In this document: positions 1-7,622 of the stretch, in pieces
How the letters are laid out: each line of letters opens with the position of its first letter
Position numbering within the stretch: the first letter of the stretch is position 1
Source of the DNA: Pycnococcus provasolii
Taxonomy: Eukaryota; Chlorophyta; Pseudoscourfieldiophyceae; Pseudoscourfieldiales; Pycnococcaceae
DNA length: 64,000 nt
Direction of reading: 5' to 3'
Assembly (NCBI GenBank): GCA_938743325.2
Contig: OW568861.1
Coordinates: 1,302,001-1,366,000 of the forward strand
Position numbers and translations under genes: made by a program
Notes under the pieces: generated by a model
Seen by the model: the letters and a program-made list of their open reading frames with translations, nothing else
Database searches by the model: none
Told to the model about the DNA's origin: nothing

Positions 1-1043
1 TTGGAGCCATGCTTGTGCCCATCGTGCCCATAAGAGGAGCACTCTCCATCAAGCTGCACATCCCATCCCAAACACTCATGATCGAGGTGCGAAAATTTCA
101 GATGCACAGTAAGATCCTCGCGCATCTCCTCCGTGGTGTGCGAGTTGGGGTTGTAGCTGTTGAGGTGGCAAGTGGCGAACCGATGTTCCTCAAATTTGGA
201 CTTCCCTGACGTCTTCGATGGGAACTTGTCAATGGGATTGAAGCAGCATTTTCCCTTCAGCTTGAAGTTCATGTCTCCCAACGAATCCGAGTAGAGGTGC
301 TCAGTCTCGAGGATAACTCCAAAGTTGTCGTGGTAGTAAGGATCGTAATCGTACAGCTTCAGATACGACTTCGCCGTGACTTCTCCAACCTTGTACGCGC
401 CCTTCGAACCGTCGTCGAAGTCGACGTGCAGATCTTTCGTGAAGTACTTGACGCCGTCGACGTACGGCTGCGTGTGCGGATCGCACGTCTCTTTCGGCTC
501 GTACGCCTTGTACTCAGGGTAGTCGCAGGTTTTGGAGTACCGCGTCCAGAATTTCCAGAACGACTTTTTCTGGTAGCACGGGTAGGTGTGCGTGTATGGC
601 GAGTACTTGGTGAAGTATCCCTTCTTGTTGTCGTACTTCCCACTGGCACTGCACTTGTCAAAGCACTCGTCGTACTTCGCCTCAGAGCACACGGAACCTT
701 CACACTGCACCTCACAATGCGTCTCACAGTCCTTGATGTCGTGTATGCCGTAACGCGCGGTCTTGGAGTACTTGCGGTATCCCCATGTCCACGGCTTCCA
801 GATCTTGAACTCGTGGACGGTGGTGTAGTACCCGTGCGGGTCACGAGTCGTCTGCCCCCAGTATCCGGTGGGATTGTCGTAGCGTGCGTCTAACTTGGTT
901 CCGTATTTGCTGTAGCGGTAGTCTTCTTCGTATTTGTCGGTCGTTTCTCGCGCGTGAGCTGTTGAGGCACCAGCGACGGCGAGCGCGCACACCGCCAGAG
1001 CGAGTGCATTCACGCGCGACGAAGTCTTCACCGCCATCATCAT
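1..1043 (-). CDS. Secreted Tyr/Cys-rich protein, 3' end outside window (partial)
   Basis: The minus-strand frame is open from an ATG at 1043 to the window edge, giving 347 residues with no stop, so the C-terminus is missing. Three consecutive ATG codons lie at 1043-1035 and I chose the first. Residues 1-27 form a typical signal peptide, with a hydrophobic stretch ALALAVCALAVAGA and likely cleavage after STAHA, so the product is expected to be secreted. The mature part is very rich in tyrosine, lysine, aspartate and cysteine. It has a cysteine cluster near residues 100-120 (CETHCEVQCEG, then CFDKC) and two related aromatic segments, one containing WKPWTWGYRKYSK and one containing WKFWTRYSK. 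No catalytic motif is visible. I do not recognise the family. An extracellular matrix, scale or cell-wall protein is a guess based on composition only. Codon use looks coding (GC-rich third positions), and no internal stop occurs over 1 kb. Confidence 0.75.
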   Translation of the reverse strand, partial: MMMAVKTSSRVNALALAVCALAVAGASTAHARETTDKYEEDYRYSKYGTKLDARYDNPTGYWGQTTRDPHGYYTTVHEFKIWKPWTWGYRKYSKTARYGIHDIKDCETHCEVQCEGSVCSEAKYDECFDKCSASGKYDNKKGYFTKYSPYTHTYPCYQKKSFWKFWTRYSKTCDYPEYKAYEPKETCDPHTQPYVDGVKYFTKDLHVDFDDGSKGAYKVGEVTAKSYLKLYDYDPYYHDNFGVILETEHLYSDSLGDMNFKLKGKCCFNPIDKFPSKTSGKSKFEEHRFATCHLNSYNPNSHTTEEMREDLTVHLKFSHLDHECLGWDVQLDGECSSYGHDGHKHGS

Positions 1044-1745
1044 CGTCGTCACCACAAGAAGAGATGGATGTCACCGCTTCCAGAACAACAAATAAAGGCA
1101 CGATTCTCCAATGCACGAAGCAAGAGACAGTCGTCCTGAGCTGAGCTGAAGCGCGGTTGTACAGTGAGTGTCGCGTGCACCCCTCCCAGTGCGCGTGTCT
1201 TCGAGGAAGCGACAGGAAGTAGGCCCACAGGCGGACAAGCGAGTAGCCTTGTAGCATTCCGAACCGCGTGACATGTCGGAGATGGCGATCCCGAGGGACC
1301 AGGGGGAGGATGTGGGGGGAGGGGAACAACGACGAGCAAGGGCTTGTGTTCCCCGAGGGAAGACTTCGGCCTCGAAGGCGAATCCCAAGGCCAGTTCTGG
1401 GGATACAACGCTGTGCGGGAGTCCGCTATCCCAACCCGCTGAGAACCACCTCGGAGACCCCGGATTCTGAACCGGTCCCCCTCCCAGGCTTAAGGTGGTA
1501 TGTTTACGCTTTAAGCTGACTGCTGTCACATGTGGCTTGGAAGTCACGTGCAGCGGTTTTGCATGCGCCGCCATTCCGATCGGCGTGCTTGCGCCGACAC
1601 CGTGAAGACCGCAATGCTCGTGATGCCCGCGGGACACTAAAAGGAACTACTTACTACTGTACCTAACATCGGCAATTAAATCAGTTGTTTCTGTTTCATG
1701 AATATATAAATATATATTATTATTAACGCTGGTGATTTCGTGATT
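1044..1745. other. Intergenic region upstream of the Tyr/Cys-rich gene
   Basis: About 700 bp between two minus-strand genes. It should hold the 3' UTR of the gene ending at 1746 and the promoter of the gene starting at 1043. Only short overlapping frames are present on the minus strand, beginning with non-ATG codons and lacking recognisable domains, so I call no gene. I recognised no tRNA or other RNA gene. Confidence 0.5.
1697..1725. repeat. AT-rich tract in the 3' flank of the carrier-like gene
   Basis: This short stretch is nearly all A and T (TATATAAATATATATTATTA and its edges), in sharp contrast to the GC-rich surroundings. It starts about 20 bp past the stop codon at 1746 on the minus strand, so it would lie in the 3' UTR. 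It may contribute to 3' end formation, but no clear AATAAA signal is seen. Confidence 0.5.
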
Positions 1746-2735
1746 TCACATCGTGAAGCTCTGCTTACGCGTAATCGTCTTCTTCGGGCTGACCGTGCTT
1801 TGCGTGCGCCGCAGCTTGTCGGCGCCTTTGCCTTGTCTTGCATGCTCCTCAGCTTGACGTCGCGTCTCCTCTCGCAGCGCGTCCTCCGCCTTACGCTGCG
1901 CAACGTCGTGCAGGTAGTCGTGCCCTTTTAGAGTTAAATATGTGTTGGTGATCCCACCGAGGCCGTACGCGGGTGCCATGCGCCCCATGCGAGCGAGCGT
2001 TGTGCTTGCGCTTTGCTTTGCGACCGTCGCAAACCTACTCAGCCCTTTCGTCGCGTCAGGTCGGTTGTACACGTCGAGTGCGAGTAGGTGGATTGGCGTG
2101 CAGACAATTTGCGACGCGATGGGCGACGCCACCTGAATGATTTTCTGCGCCTCGCTCGGCGGCATACCCATGGCACCACTGAGAACCGGCGCGAGTGCTC
2201 GTGGCACGGTGAAAGCGGACGCGATGGTTGCGCAGTCTCTTGTGGCGAAGAGCGCGTAGCACGCGAGCGGCACGGGCGGCGCAACGCCCGTCGCCGCCTT
2301 TCCGAATAGCTTTGCGAAAGCGGCATCTTTCAACAGGCTCGCGGTCATGTTGGTTGCTGTGGTGGTTGCAAATCTTGCCACCTCTCTCTTGCTTGCAGAG
2401 TTTGTGTCAGCTTCATCGTACACGCGGTCGCAGATGGAGTCAGTTAGGTTCGCCGCGGCGTACGTGGATGCGTACACGCCAGCGACGAGCGCGACTTCCG
2501 GCCTTCTGACGAATACGTGCGGTCTAGTGATGAGTTCCTTTGCGCTGGTAGCGAGCGCTTGGGAGAGCGTCGCCACCCCCGCCGCGCTCTGCACGACCGC
2601 CTTGTCGACGAGCGTGATGAAGGGCGCGATGATAGCGGCTGAGGTGACGGCCGCTGCGACGTCGACGGCGCACACGGCGGCGAGCGGCGGGAGGGGCGCG
2701 TCGACGACGTCCACGCGTGCGTCGTCGTCGTGCAT
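1746..2735 (-). CDS. Conserved uncharacterised membrane protein, mitochondrial-carrier-like
   Basis: 329 residues from the ATG at 2735 to the stop at 1746. The frame stays open 76 codons further upstream, but that part is proline-rich, contains the GTGCCCA repeat and the G-run, and looks like promoter. After a short acidic N-terminus (MHDDDARVD) come several weakly hydrophobic helices: about residues 15-45 (ending IAPFITLVDKAVVQ), 75-95, 140-190 (VPLACYALFATRDC), 215-240 (ASPIASQIVCTPIHLLALDVYNRP) and 255-275 (ARMGRMAPAYGLGG). The basic C-terminal tail is rich in Arg, Lys and Gln and probably exposed to the cytosol or matrix. From memory, proteins with the same order of motifs (APF..D+, ATRDC, TPIHLLALDVYNRP, ARMGR..PAYGLGG) occur in fungi and algae as unnamed mitochondrial membrane proteins, loosely similar to SLC25 carriers. 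The substrate is unknown. It is divergent from DEK, 454 bp between start codons. Confidence 0.6.
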   Translation of the reverse strand: MHDDDARVDVVDAPLPPLAAVCAVDVAAAVTSAAIIAPFITLVDKAVVQSAAGVATLSQALATSAKELITRPHVFVRRPEVALVAGVYASTYAAANLTDSICDRVYDEADTNSASKREVARFATTTATNMTASLLKDAAFAKLFGKAATGVAPPVPLACYALFATRDCATIASAFTVPRALAPVLSGAMGMPPSEAQKIIQVASPIASQIVCTPIHLLALDVYNRPDATKGLSRFATVAKQSASTTLARMGRMAPAYGLGGITNTYLTLKGHDYLHDVAQRKAEDALREETRRQAEEHARQGKGADKLRRTQSTVSPKKTITRKQSFTM

Positions 2736-2893
2736 GTATTTCTCTTGTGAAGGCTGTGTTAAGGCGTGCGCGTGTGCGAGGGGGGGAGGAGCACACCGGG
2801 GGGACACGTCAAAAAGGCCCTTTCCTAATAATTCCTCCTGGGCTGTGCAACTGACTGGCCTTGGGACTTGGATCTCGCGCCTCGCCTCAACCG

Positions 2894-2941
2894 GTGCCCA
2901 GTGCCCAGTGCCCAGTGCCCGGGCAGCCGGGGGGGGGGGGG
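2894..2941. repeat. Tandem GTGCCCA repeat followed by G13 run
   Basis: GTGCCCA is repeated three times plus a partial fourth copy (2894-2920). It is followed within 10 bp by 13 consecutive G (2929-2941). The G-run plus nearby GGG groups could form a G-quadruplex on the plus strand. It lies in the divergent promoter. Confidence 0.85.
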
Positions 2942-3040
2942 AGAACCTGGGGGAAGAGCCCACTCAGCCCAGAGAGCCAGAGGGGCGAGAACATCGATGC
3001 GGAAGAAACAATCGAATTAACACCGGCCAGGTCGGGCTCG

Positions 3041-3084
3041 GTTAGGGTTTTCAGAATCCGCATTCCGAATCTAGGGTTAGGGTT
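3041..3084 (+). promoter_or_regulatory. Telobox-like motifs upstream of DEK
   Basis: GTTAGGGTTT at 3041-3050 contains the exact plant-type telobox (TTAGGGTTT, the complement of AAACCCTAA). CTAGGGTTAGGGTT at 3071-3084 gives two more TTAGGG-type units. In land plants, teloboxes are promoter elements bound by Myb-type telomere-binding proteins; a similar role here is inference from position, about 105-150 bp before the DEK ATG. Confidence 0.55.
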
Positions 3085-3189
3085 CCGTTTCCCGCCTTCT
3101 CTCGTCTCGTCCTCCGGGTTTGGTAGATTCTGTCGCCGCGCCGCCGCCGCTTTTTCGTCCTCACACGTTTGAGCAGTCGCGCTTGCTCG

Positions 3190-4134
3190 ATGGACGCCCC
3201 CGCCGACGCCTCGGGAGAAGCAGGAGGAGACGGAGCACGCCTGAAGCGCGTGCGCCGCCCCGTCGAGCGCATAGACGCGCAGTACCAAGCGCCGGAGCGC
3301 ACGCCGCTCGCCATCCCGCAGGGAAGAGGAACGCCGCTCGGGGACATCCCGAACGTCGCCTTCAAACTCACCAAGGTGTCGAGGAACGACGACCTCGCCA
3401 AAAGCGTGCACAGGCTGCTCTTCCGCAAACCAGCCAAGGCGATGGAGATCAAAAAGAACGTCGCCGCATTCCGAGGGTACAGCTACGAAGGAGCGAGCGA
3501 CGAACAGGCGGAGAAGGCGAAGGACAGGGAGAGGCTGGACAGGTACACGGTTGCGGGACTGCACGAGCTCATGGACCTCTTCGACATATCGAGAGCCTCA
3601 GGGGATGGCAAGGAGGCGAAGGCGGACCGAATATTCCAGTTTCTGTGTAAGCCGGAGGCGCGAGAGGGCGCAAAGGACCTGCAGGCGGCGGAAGAAGCTG
3701 CGAAGGCGAAAGTCGCCAGGAAAAGGGAACGCAACGCCAAGAAGAAGGGAAAGGCGAAGGGTGCAGCAGCAGCGCCGCCGCCGCCGCCGCCGTCAAAACG
3801 TGCAAAGACTGCGTCGGGGGCGGTGAAGAAGAAGGCGCCGGCGGACGACGAGGACGACGAGGAGGAGGAGGAGGAGGAGGAGGAAGAGGAGGTGTCAGCC
3901 GGTCAGGAGGAGGAAGACGACGACGACGACGACGACGACGACGTCCCACTTGGAGCGATGAACATCAAGTCGAAGTTGACGAGCTCTATCACAGCCATTC
4001 TAAAAAAGTCTGACCTTGACACCATTACAATGAAGACTGTGCGGAAAGAGCTCGCGACGGAGTTTGGTGAGGATGTTGTTGCAGACAACAAGGCTTTCAT
4101 CAAGGAGACAGTTACAGCGAAGCTTGCAGAGTAA
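3190..4134 (+). CDS. DEK: DEK chromatin protein homologue
   Basis: 314 residues. The first ATG in frame is at 3190; the open frame begins 21 bp earlier only with a TTG. Residues about 45-155 match the DEK central SAP-type DNA-binding region: GTPLGDIPNVAFKLTKVS, then LHRLLF-like (VHRLLFRKP), IKKNVAAFRGYSYE, and a helical segment ending RIFQFLCKP. A lysine-rich linker follows, then a long Asp/Glu block (about residues 220-255). The last 60 residues (IKSKLTSSITAIL to VTAKLAE) match the DEK C-terminal domain (DEK_C), a three-helix DNA-binding fold. In animals and plants DEK binds structured DNA and nucleosomes, introduces positive supercoils and acts as a histone chaperone; the same nuclear role is expected here. 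The basic/acidic alternation and the nuclear signals (KRKR-like clusters) agree. No intron is needed to join the domains. Confidence 0.92.
   Translation: MDAPADASGEAGGDGARLKRVRRPVERIDAQYQAPERTPLAIPQGRGTPLGDIPNVAFKLTKVSRNDDLAKSVHRLLFRKPAKAMEIKKNVAAFRGYSYEGASDEQAEKAKDRERLDRYTVAGLHELMDLFDISRASGDGKEAKADRIFQFLCKPEAREGAKDLQAAEEAAKAKVARKRERNAKKKGKAKGAAAAPPPPPPSKRAKTASGAVKKKAPADDEDDEEEEEEEEEEEVSAGQEEEDDDDDDDDDVPLGAMNIKSKLTSSITAILKKSDLDTITMKTVRKELATEFGEDVVADNKAFIKETVTAKLAE
3844..3942 (+). repeat. GAC/GAG trinucleotide-rich tract encoding the acidic block of DEK
   Basis: Nearly pure runs of GAC, GAG and GAA codons encode stretches of Asp and Glu. It is a coding microsatellite and so prone to length change by slippage. 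Acidic blocks of variable length are usual in DEK and other histone chaperones. Confidence 0.85.
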
Positions 4135-4289
4135 GACAAATTGGCAAGCTGTTGTTGTATTCCTTGCCAGTATCGGGGCTTGACAGTAAATGAATATTTG
4201 TTGTGTTTTTTAAAAACTCTGGCTTTGATCAACTCCACAACACCTCAGCCCATCTCCAATCCTCCTCCAAAAAAAACTTTGCACCTCCT
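4135..4289. other. Convergent 3' intergenic spacer
   Basis: Only 155 bp separate the DEK stop (4134) from the stop of the minus-strand secreted gene (4290). Both 3' UTRs must end here or overlap. The stretch is AT-rich, with T and A runs (TTTTTTAAAAA near 4210 and AAAAAAAA near 4270). Confidence 0.6.
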
Positions 4290-5079
4290 TCAAATTTCGT
4301 CAACAACACGCTTCCATGTGTAGATCCAAACACTGTTGTTTGAGTCGTTGTATGTTGTCAGCGTTCCATCGCTGTTGAAGTGGAACGGGCGGTCGATGGT
4401 GGCATCTTGTAGAGCTTCCCAGTCACTCGTTGTGATGGACTCCTTGATTTTTTGTGCGCCGACGTCTACGACGAATGTGCCCTCATAGCTTCGCGTCTTT
4501 GAATTTTTGTAGCTGTACAGCTAATGTTGTTGTTGGTAGTAGTGTGTGTTGATGGAGTGATTGTTTTGTCAGTACCTGTTATTTGTTGAAATTTCACCTA
4601 ATCTGAGAAAGGCAGAATGTTCAACAATTGCGTCTTTTTACCTCAGGATGTCCACTGTTGTTTGGGAAAAAGTCGCGGAGAGGGTTGATACCATCGCAAG
4701 TTGCACACGCCTGCCAAGGTCCATCGCCAACGCGCGTCTCGATAGATTTGACAGTTCCAGCGACGCCAGTGGGATCGCACGTAAAGGTGCGCCTGGATGC
4801 TTCGCCAGCCTCGGGCACGAACAGGCGGAATGCGGCTCGGCTATTCAGCACGAGCATGTCCGCCGTGAGTCGAACGCCTCCAATTGCTCGAGGCGGCGAG
4901 GTGTTCAGCATTCGCGCGCCAACGCGGTCAATGACGGAGGCAAGTTCCCACGTCCCGCATATGCTTTCCGTCGCAGTCTCGTCAGCGTTGGCAAATGGCA
5001 CGACGGCGACGGTTGTCACCGCCAGCGTGATTGCGAGTGCGAAAATCAAGCGACGGCACGCCATCATCATCACCATCAT
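4290..5079 (-). CDS. Secreted protein, two exons, possibly lipocalin-like
   Basis: Exon 1 is 5079-4642 (146 codons) and exon 2 is 4520-4290 (77 codons including TGA), giving 222 residues. Without splicing, exon 1 would read only six more codons past the donor and stop. Splicing at a consensus GT-AG pair keeps phase 0 and adds 76 plausible residues. I chose the first ATG (5079). Residues about 1-32 form a signal peptide (LIFALAITLAVTTVAVVPF, then ANA and DET), so the protein is secreted or luminal. The mature chain begins near CGTWELASV and ends with FHFNSDGTLTTYND and VWIYTWKR. This beta-strand-rich layout, with an N-terminal GTW and a C-terminal run of strands, resembles lipocalin-type barrels, but that is a tentative fold guess and no ligand can be named. 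Four mature cysteines (CGTW, TCDP, CATC) may form disulfides. Confidence 0.72.
4521..4641 (-). other. Intron, GT-AG, 121 bp
   Basis: On the minus strand the donor is GAG|GTAAAAAG at 4641 and the acceptor is ACATTAG|CTGTAC, ending at 4521. The intron is AT-rich compared with both exons, has an in-frame stop, and is phase 0. A TAG eight bases further on (TGTACAG) is an alternative acceptor but would shift the frame. Confidence 0.75.
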
Positions 5080-5418
5080 TGCGACTGACCGTGGTGCGTT
5101 CGTTCACACGATGATGGAGGATCGGTTGACAATACATACTAACATTTCCATCTTCCACGTGCGGCAGCGATATTCTTCACCACCAGCAGCAGTCACCAAC
5201 GAAGACAGTACGCCGAAGTGTGTGCGTAGCGAACGCGAACGACGGGCGGGAGGGGGAGCGTGAAAGCCAGGGAGAACCAGTCACGTTCGAGGGACGACTC
5301 CTCAGGTGGGCTAGGCCTGTGCTTTTGGGGTACCGGTGTTGATCGGTGATCCTATCGTGGAGAGCTGGATGTGACAAGTAAAATGTAAGGCGGGACTCTT
5401 TTCCCACTTCTTTTACAG
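5080..5418. other. Intergenic region between secreted gene and HTTM gene
   Basis: 339 bp that should hold the promoter of the secreted gene (starting at 5079, minus strand) and the 3' UTR of the HTTM gene. No gene, repeat or clear TATA box was recognised; the minus-strand sequence just upstream of 5079 is of mixed composition. Confidence 0.5.
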
Positions 5419-7107
5419 CTATTCTGTACATGATACGACAACGTCGAGGTCGTGTCCGACATGGCGCGCGGAATTCGAGGCTGCTTTATACCCGAGATAG
5501 GCATCTTCGAGGGAAAGCGATATCGTCGCATTTGCAGGTCGAGGCAGCGGGGGCAAACCACGACGGGTTAGGCATTCGCTAGATCCTGGTGGCTCGACGA
5601 TGAGCTCGCGGTATGCAAATCGCACGCGCGATGGTCGGCCGCCTCCTGTAGTGAAGTCGCCAGATTGCGCCACGCCCGCACGTCGAGGTGCCCACATGCG
5701 CTTGTCACGTTCGCGCTTCGTACGTTCGCAGAGGTGAGCACCAAGCCAGCCAAGCTTTTGCACGACAGTATGCTCCCTTATCGCAACGTCGCCCATGCCC
5801 CATCTGCCAAGCGCTCTCTCAAATCTCATGTTTGGGTACAGTGCACTCGGGGATTCGGGCACATAGTCAAGAAGCGCACCAACTTCGCTGTCGTCGAGGA
5901 GAGGATGATGCCAATCGCTATCGCGCATGGCGGCAAGCACATCGATGTGGCGGCGTTGCGAGGTGCCAAGCAAATTGCCATGCAACTCGCCGCCGAGAAC
6001 GTGGTGGGCTTGCAATTCGGCGGTGATTGTCCACCACCCACCGATTTTGCCGGGATCCGCACTGTACATGACCCAATTTTGGCTGAATCGCACCGCCTCT
6101 CCGACGTTTCCGTCGTCAAGGAACTTTGGCATCCCAGTGAATTCGCACGCGGAGATGTAAAGCATGTACGTGAGCAGCAAGGATGGCAAGATAGATGAGC
6201 ACGATGGTGCAGAGGTTATTGGCGACGTGCTGTGTGACTGTTTTCTCCTCACTGTTGCCTTGTGCGGCGCTGCAGGATTGGGCAAGAGATCGAGCACACC
6301 GCTTGGGAGCCATGCCACCATGACGAGCGCGCCAAGACGCTGCCAATTGACGAGGCGAATGAGTACTGCAATGCCCACGTGCAAACCTGCGATGGCAAGG
6401 ACGGGAATGGCGCGCAAATATCCCTTGCACGACGGCATCATCAAGATCGCCGCGGGCGCAACAGCTTCTGTGGCAACGGCACATGCCGTCATGCACTGCT
6501 TGAGCCACGTCGGCAGCGCGCACGCGAGCGCGGGTGCGCGCGTCGCGAACGTTCCGGCAGTCGCATAGTGCACCGCGCTAAGTTCTGGCAGCCACCACGT
6601 CGTTCCGTGGTATCTAGACGCGAGCGTGAGCCAGTACATTAAAGTTAGCTGCAGCGTGATTCCGAGAGACGCGAGTGTGCAAGGCTGCGTCGTGCCGTCG
6701 AGGGGCAAGCACGCGGTCCAGGCGATGATGTTTCTCAGAAATCGGTCCGACCCGTCGTTGACTGTCTCGCATCGTCCGTGCATGGATGTTAAGAGGAAGT
6801 AGAGTACGGTTTGCGTGTTTAAGGCGAGTTTTCGACTTGGCGCGTGGACTGCATATCCGAGCGCGTATGCGATGGTAGTGAGTGCAAGTATCGCGAAGAA
6901 CGCAGTTTGGAACGTTGCGGACCCTCGCGCGAACCAGATGTTGTGTAAGAAGTGTTTGTGCGGCGTGTCGTTCGGGTGCAAGGCTGCTTCTTCTTTCGGT
7001 TCAGATACGTAGAACGCCAAGCCACCTGCGTCGAGTCTTGTGTTGATGTCCATGAGGATGTGCACGCCTAAACACAGACGCAGGTACACGAGTGCGCGTG
7101 CGTCCAT
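5419..7107 (-). CDS. HTTM-domain multi-pass membrane protein (gamma-carboxylase-like family)
   Basis: 562 residues from the ATG at 7107, which has a good context (ACAAGATGG). An in-frame ATG at 7197 would add 30 residues including WWWW, but a strong splice-acceptor-like sequence lies between, so I prefer 7107. Residues about 5-330 contain seven or eight hydrophobic helices, starting with ALVYLRLCLGVHILMDI and including LLTSMHGRCETVNDGSDRFL followed by LPLDG. This is the pattern of the HTTM (horizontally transferred transmembrane) domain related to vitamin-K-dependent gamma-glutamyl carboxylase. The segment FSQNWVMYSADPGKIGGWW after the last helix also fits the family, in which a W.MF..P motif precedes the luminal part. 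The C-terminal 200 residues are soluble and unrecognised. Family members sit in ER or plasma membranes. Whether this one carboxylates glutamate is unknown; HTTM proteins outside true GGCX are mostly uncharacterised. Confidence 0.82.
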   Translation of the reverse strand: MDARALVYLRLCLGVHILMDINTRLDAGGLAFYVSEPKEEAALHPNDTPHKHFLHNIWFARGSATFQTAFFAILALTTIAYALGYAVHAPSRKLALNTQTVLYFLLTSMHGRCETVNDGSDRFLRNIIAWTACLPLDGTTQPCTLASLGITLQLTLMYWLTLASRYHGTTWWLPELSAVHYATAGTFATRAPALACALPTWLKQCMTACAVATEAVAPAAILMMPSCKGYLRAIPVLAIAGLHVGIAVLIRLVNWQRLGALVMVAWLPSGVLDLLPNPAAPHKATVRRKQSHSTSPITSAPSCSSILPSLLLTYMLYISACEFTGMPKFLDDGNVGEAVRFSQNWVMYSADPGKIGGWWTITAELQAHHVLGGELHGNLLGTSQRRHIDVLAAMRDSDWHHPLLDDSEVGALLDYVPESPSALYPNMRFERALGRWGMGDVAIREHTVVQKLGWLGAHLCERTKRERDKRMWAPRRAGVAQSGDFTTGGGRPSRVRFAYRELIVEPPGSSECLTRRGLPPLPRPANATISLSLEDAYLGYKAASNSARHVGHDLDVVVSCTE

Positions 7108-7114
7108 CTTGTAC

Positions 7115-7130
7115 CTGCAAGAGCAGAGAC
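7115..7130 (-). other. Candidate 3' splice acceptor just upstream of the HTTM start
   Basis: On the minus strand TCTCTGCTCTTGCAG|GTACAAGATGG puts a pyrimidine tract and CAG directly 7 bases before the ATG at 7107. It could end a 5' UTR intron. I could not pick a single donor; several GTGG candidates lie between 7140 and 7170. Confidence 0.4.
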
Positions 7131-7284
7131 TTCTTTGGTGGCCGAGGCGTTGTCTCCACCACCACCACACGAAGGAGAAAGCGCGGGACGACCCCATGGC
7201 ATAGGTCGCTCAGGGGCACGGCATTACCACAGGACCTGGAGGGGCACGTGCAAGGCTGGGCAGGCGGGAGGGGAGGGGAGGCTG

Positions 7285-7311
7285 CTAACCCTAACCCTAA
7301 TCCTAGCCCTC
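7285..7311. repeat. Short telomere-like repeat (CCCTAA type)
   Basis: CTAACCCTAACCCTAATCC followed by a decayed unit TAGCCCT, so about four units of CCCTAA type. On the minus strand it reads TTAGGG and lies about 180-200 bp upstream of the HTTM start codon. It is too short for a chromosome end. It matches the type of motif found upstream of DEK. Confidence 0.8.
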
Positions 7312-7558
7312 ACCCGCTAGGTGGGGATCCGTCATGGAATCACACACTGTAGTACTACAAATCACAGCTGGAGCAGGCCCCGAGACGTGAAGTATGGGGG
7401 AAACGGCAGGAACCGACGCGGCTTGTCTTCTCAGCTTGTCATTAGACTAGTGACCGTGGTATTGCCGCTCGACGTTGTTTCGCGGTTGTTTTGTCACGTT
7501 GTCGTTGTTGCCAAAGGCATATACTTTAGATAGTCTAGTCTACATTACATAGATTCAA

Positions 7559-7586
7559 CCCCCCCTCCCCCCCCCCCTCTTTCCCC
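7559..7586. repeat. C-rich homopolymer tract in the 3' UTR of the giant gene
   Basis: C7, T, C11, TCTTT, C4. On the transcribed sense (minus) strand this is GGGG-A-rich-G11-A-G7, starting about 37 bases after the stop codon. The RNA could fold as a G-quadruplex and might pause the polymerase or aid 3' end formation; this is inference only. Confidence 0.75.
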
Positions 7587-7622
7587 AAATTAAAAACAGC
7601 TTAACCTTAAGTATTCGTACCC

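Larger units (their letters stand above)
2736..3189. promoter_or_regulatory. Shared divergent promoter region (carrier-like gene / DEK)
   Basis: 454 bp separate the divergent start codons at 2735 (minus) and 3190 (plus), so both promoters and 5' UTRs must lie here unless 5' introns exist. It contains a 7-bp tandem repeat, a run of 13 G, and TTAGGG-type motifs on the DEK side. A CT-rich stretch, including TTTTTCGTCC, precedes the DEK start. No clear TATA box is visible. Confidence 0.6.
7108..7622. other. Intergenic region between HTTM gene and giant gene
   Basis: 515 bp that should contain the HTTM promoter and 5' UTR and the 3' UTR of the giant gene. It holds a telomere-like motif (7285-7311) and a long C-run (7559-7586), and otherwise nothing I recognise. 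Confidence 0.55.

Noticed and set aside
1049-1637. Three overlapping minus-strand frames upstream of the Tyr/Cys-rich gene
   Set aside because: The longest begins with GTG, none has a recognisable domain or signal, and they overlap the expected promoter.
2228-3045. Plus-strand frame antisense to the carrier-like gene
   Set aside because: It mirrors the helices of the real minus-strand gene and runs into promoter repeats, with no motifs of its own.
7285-7311. Chromosome end
   Set aside because: Only about four decayed units, with genes on both sides; a true telomere would be longer and terminal.
1-7622. Bacterial or bacteriophage DNA
   Set aside because: DEK, a GT-AG intron, eukaryotic start contexts and gene spacing without operons do not fit.
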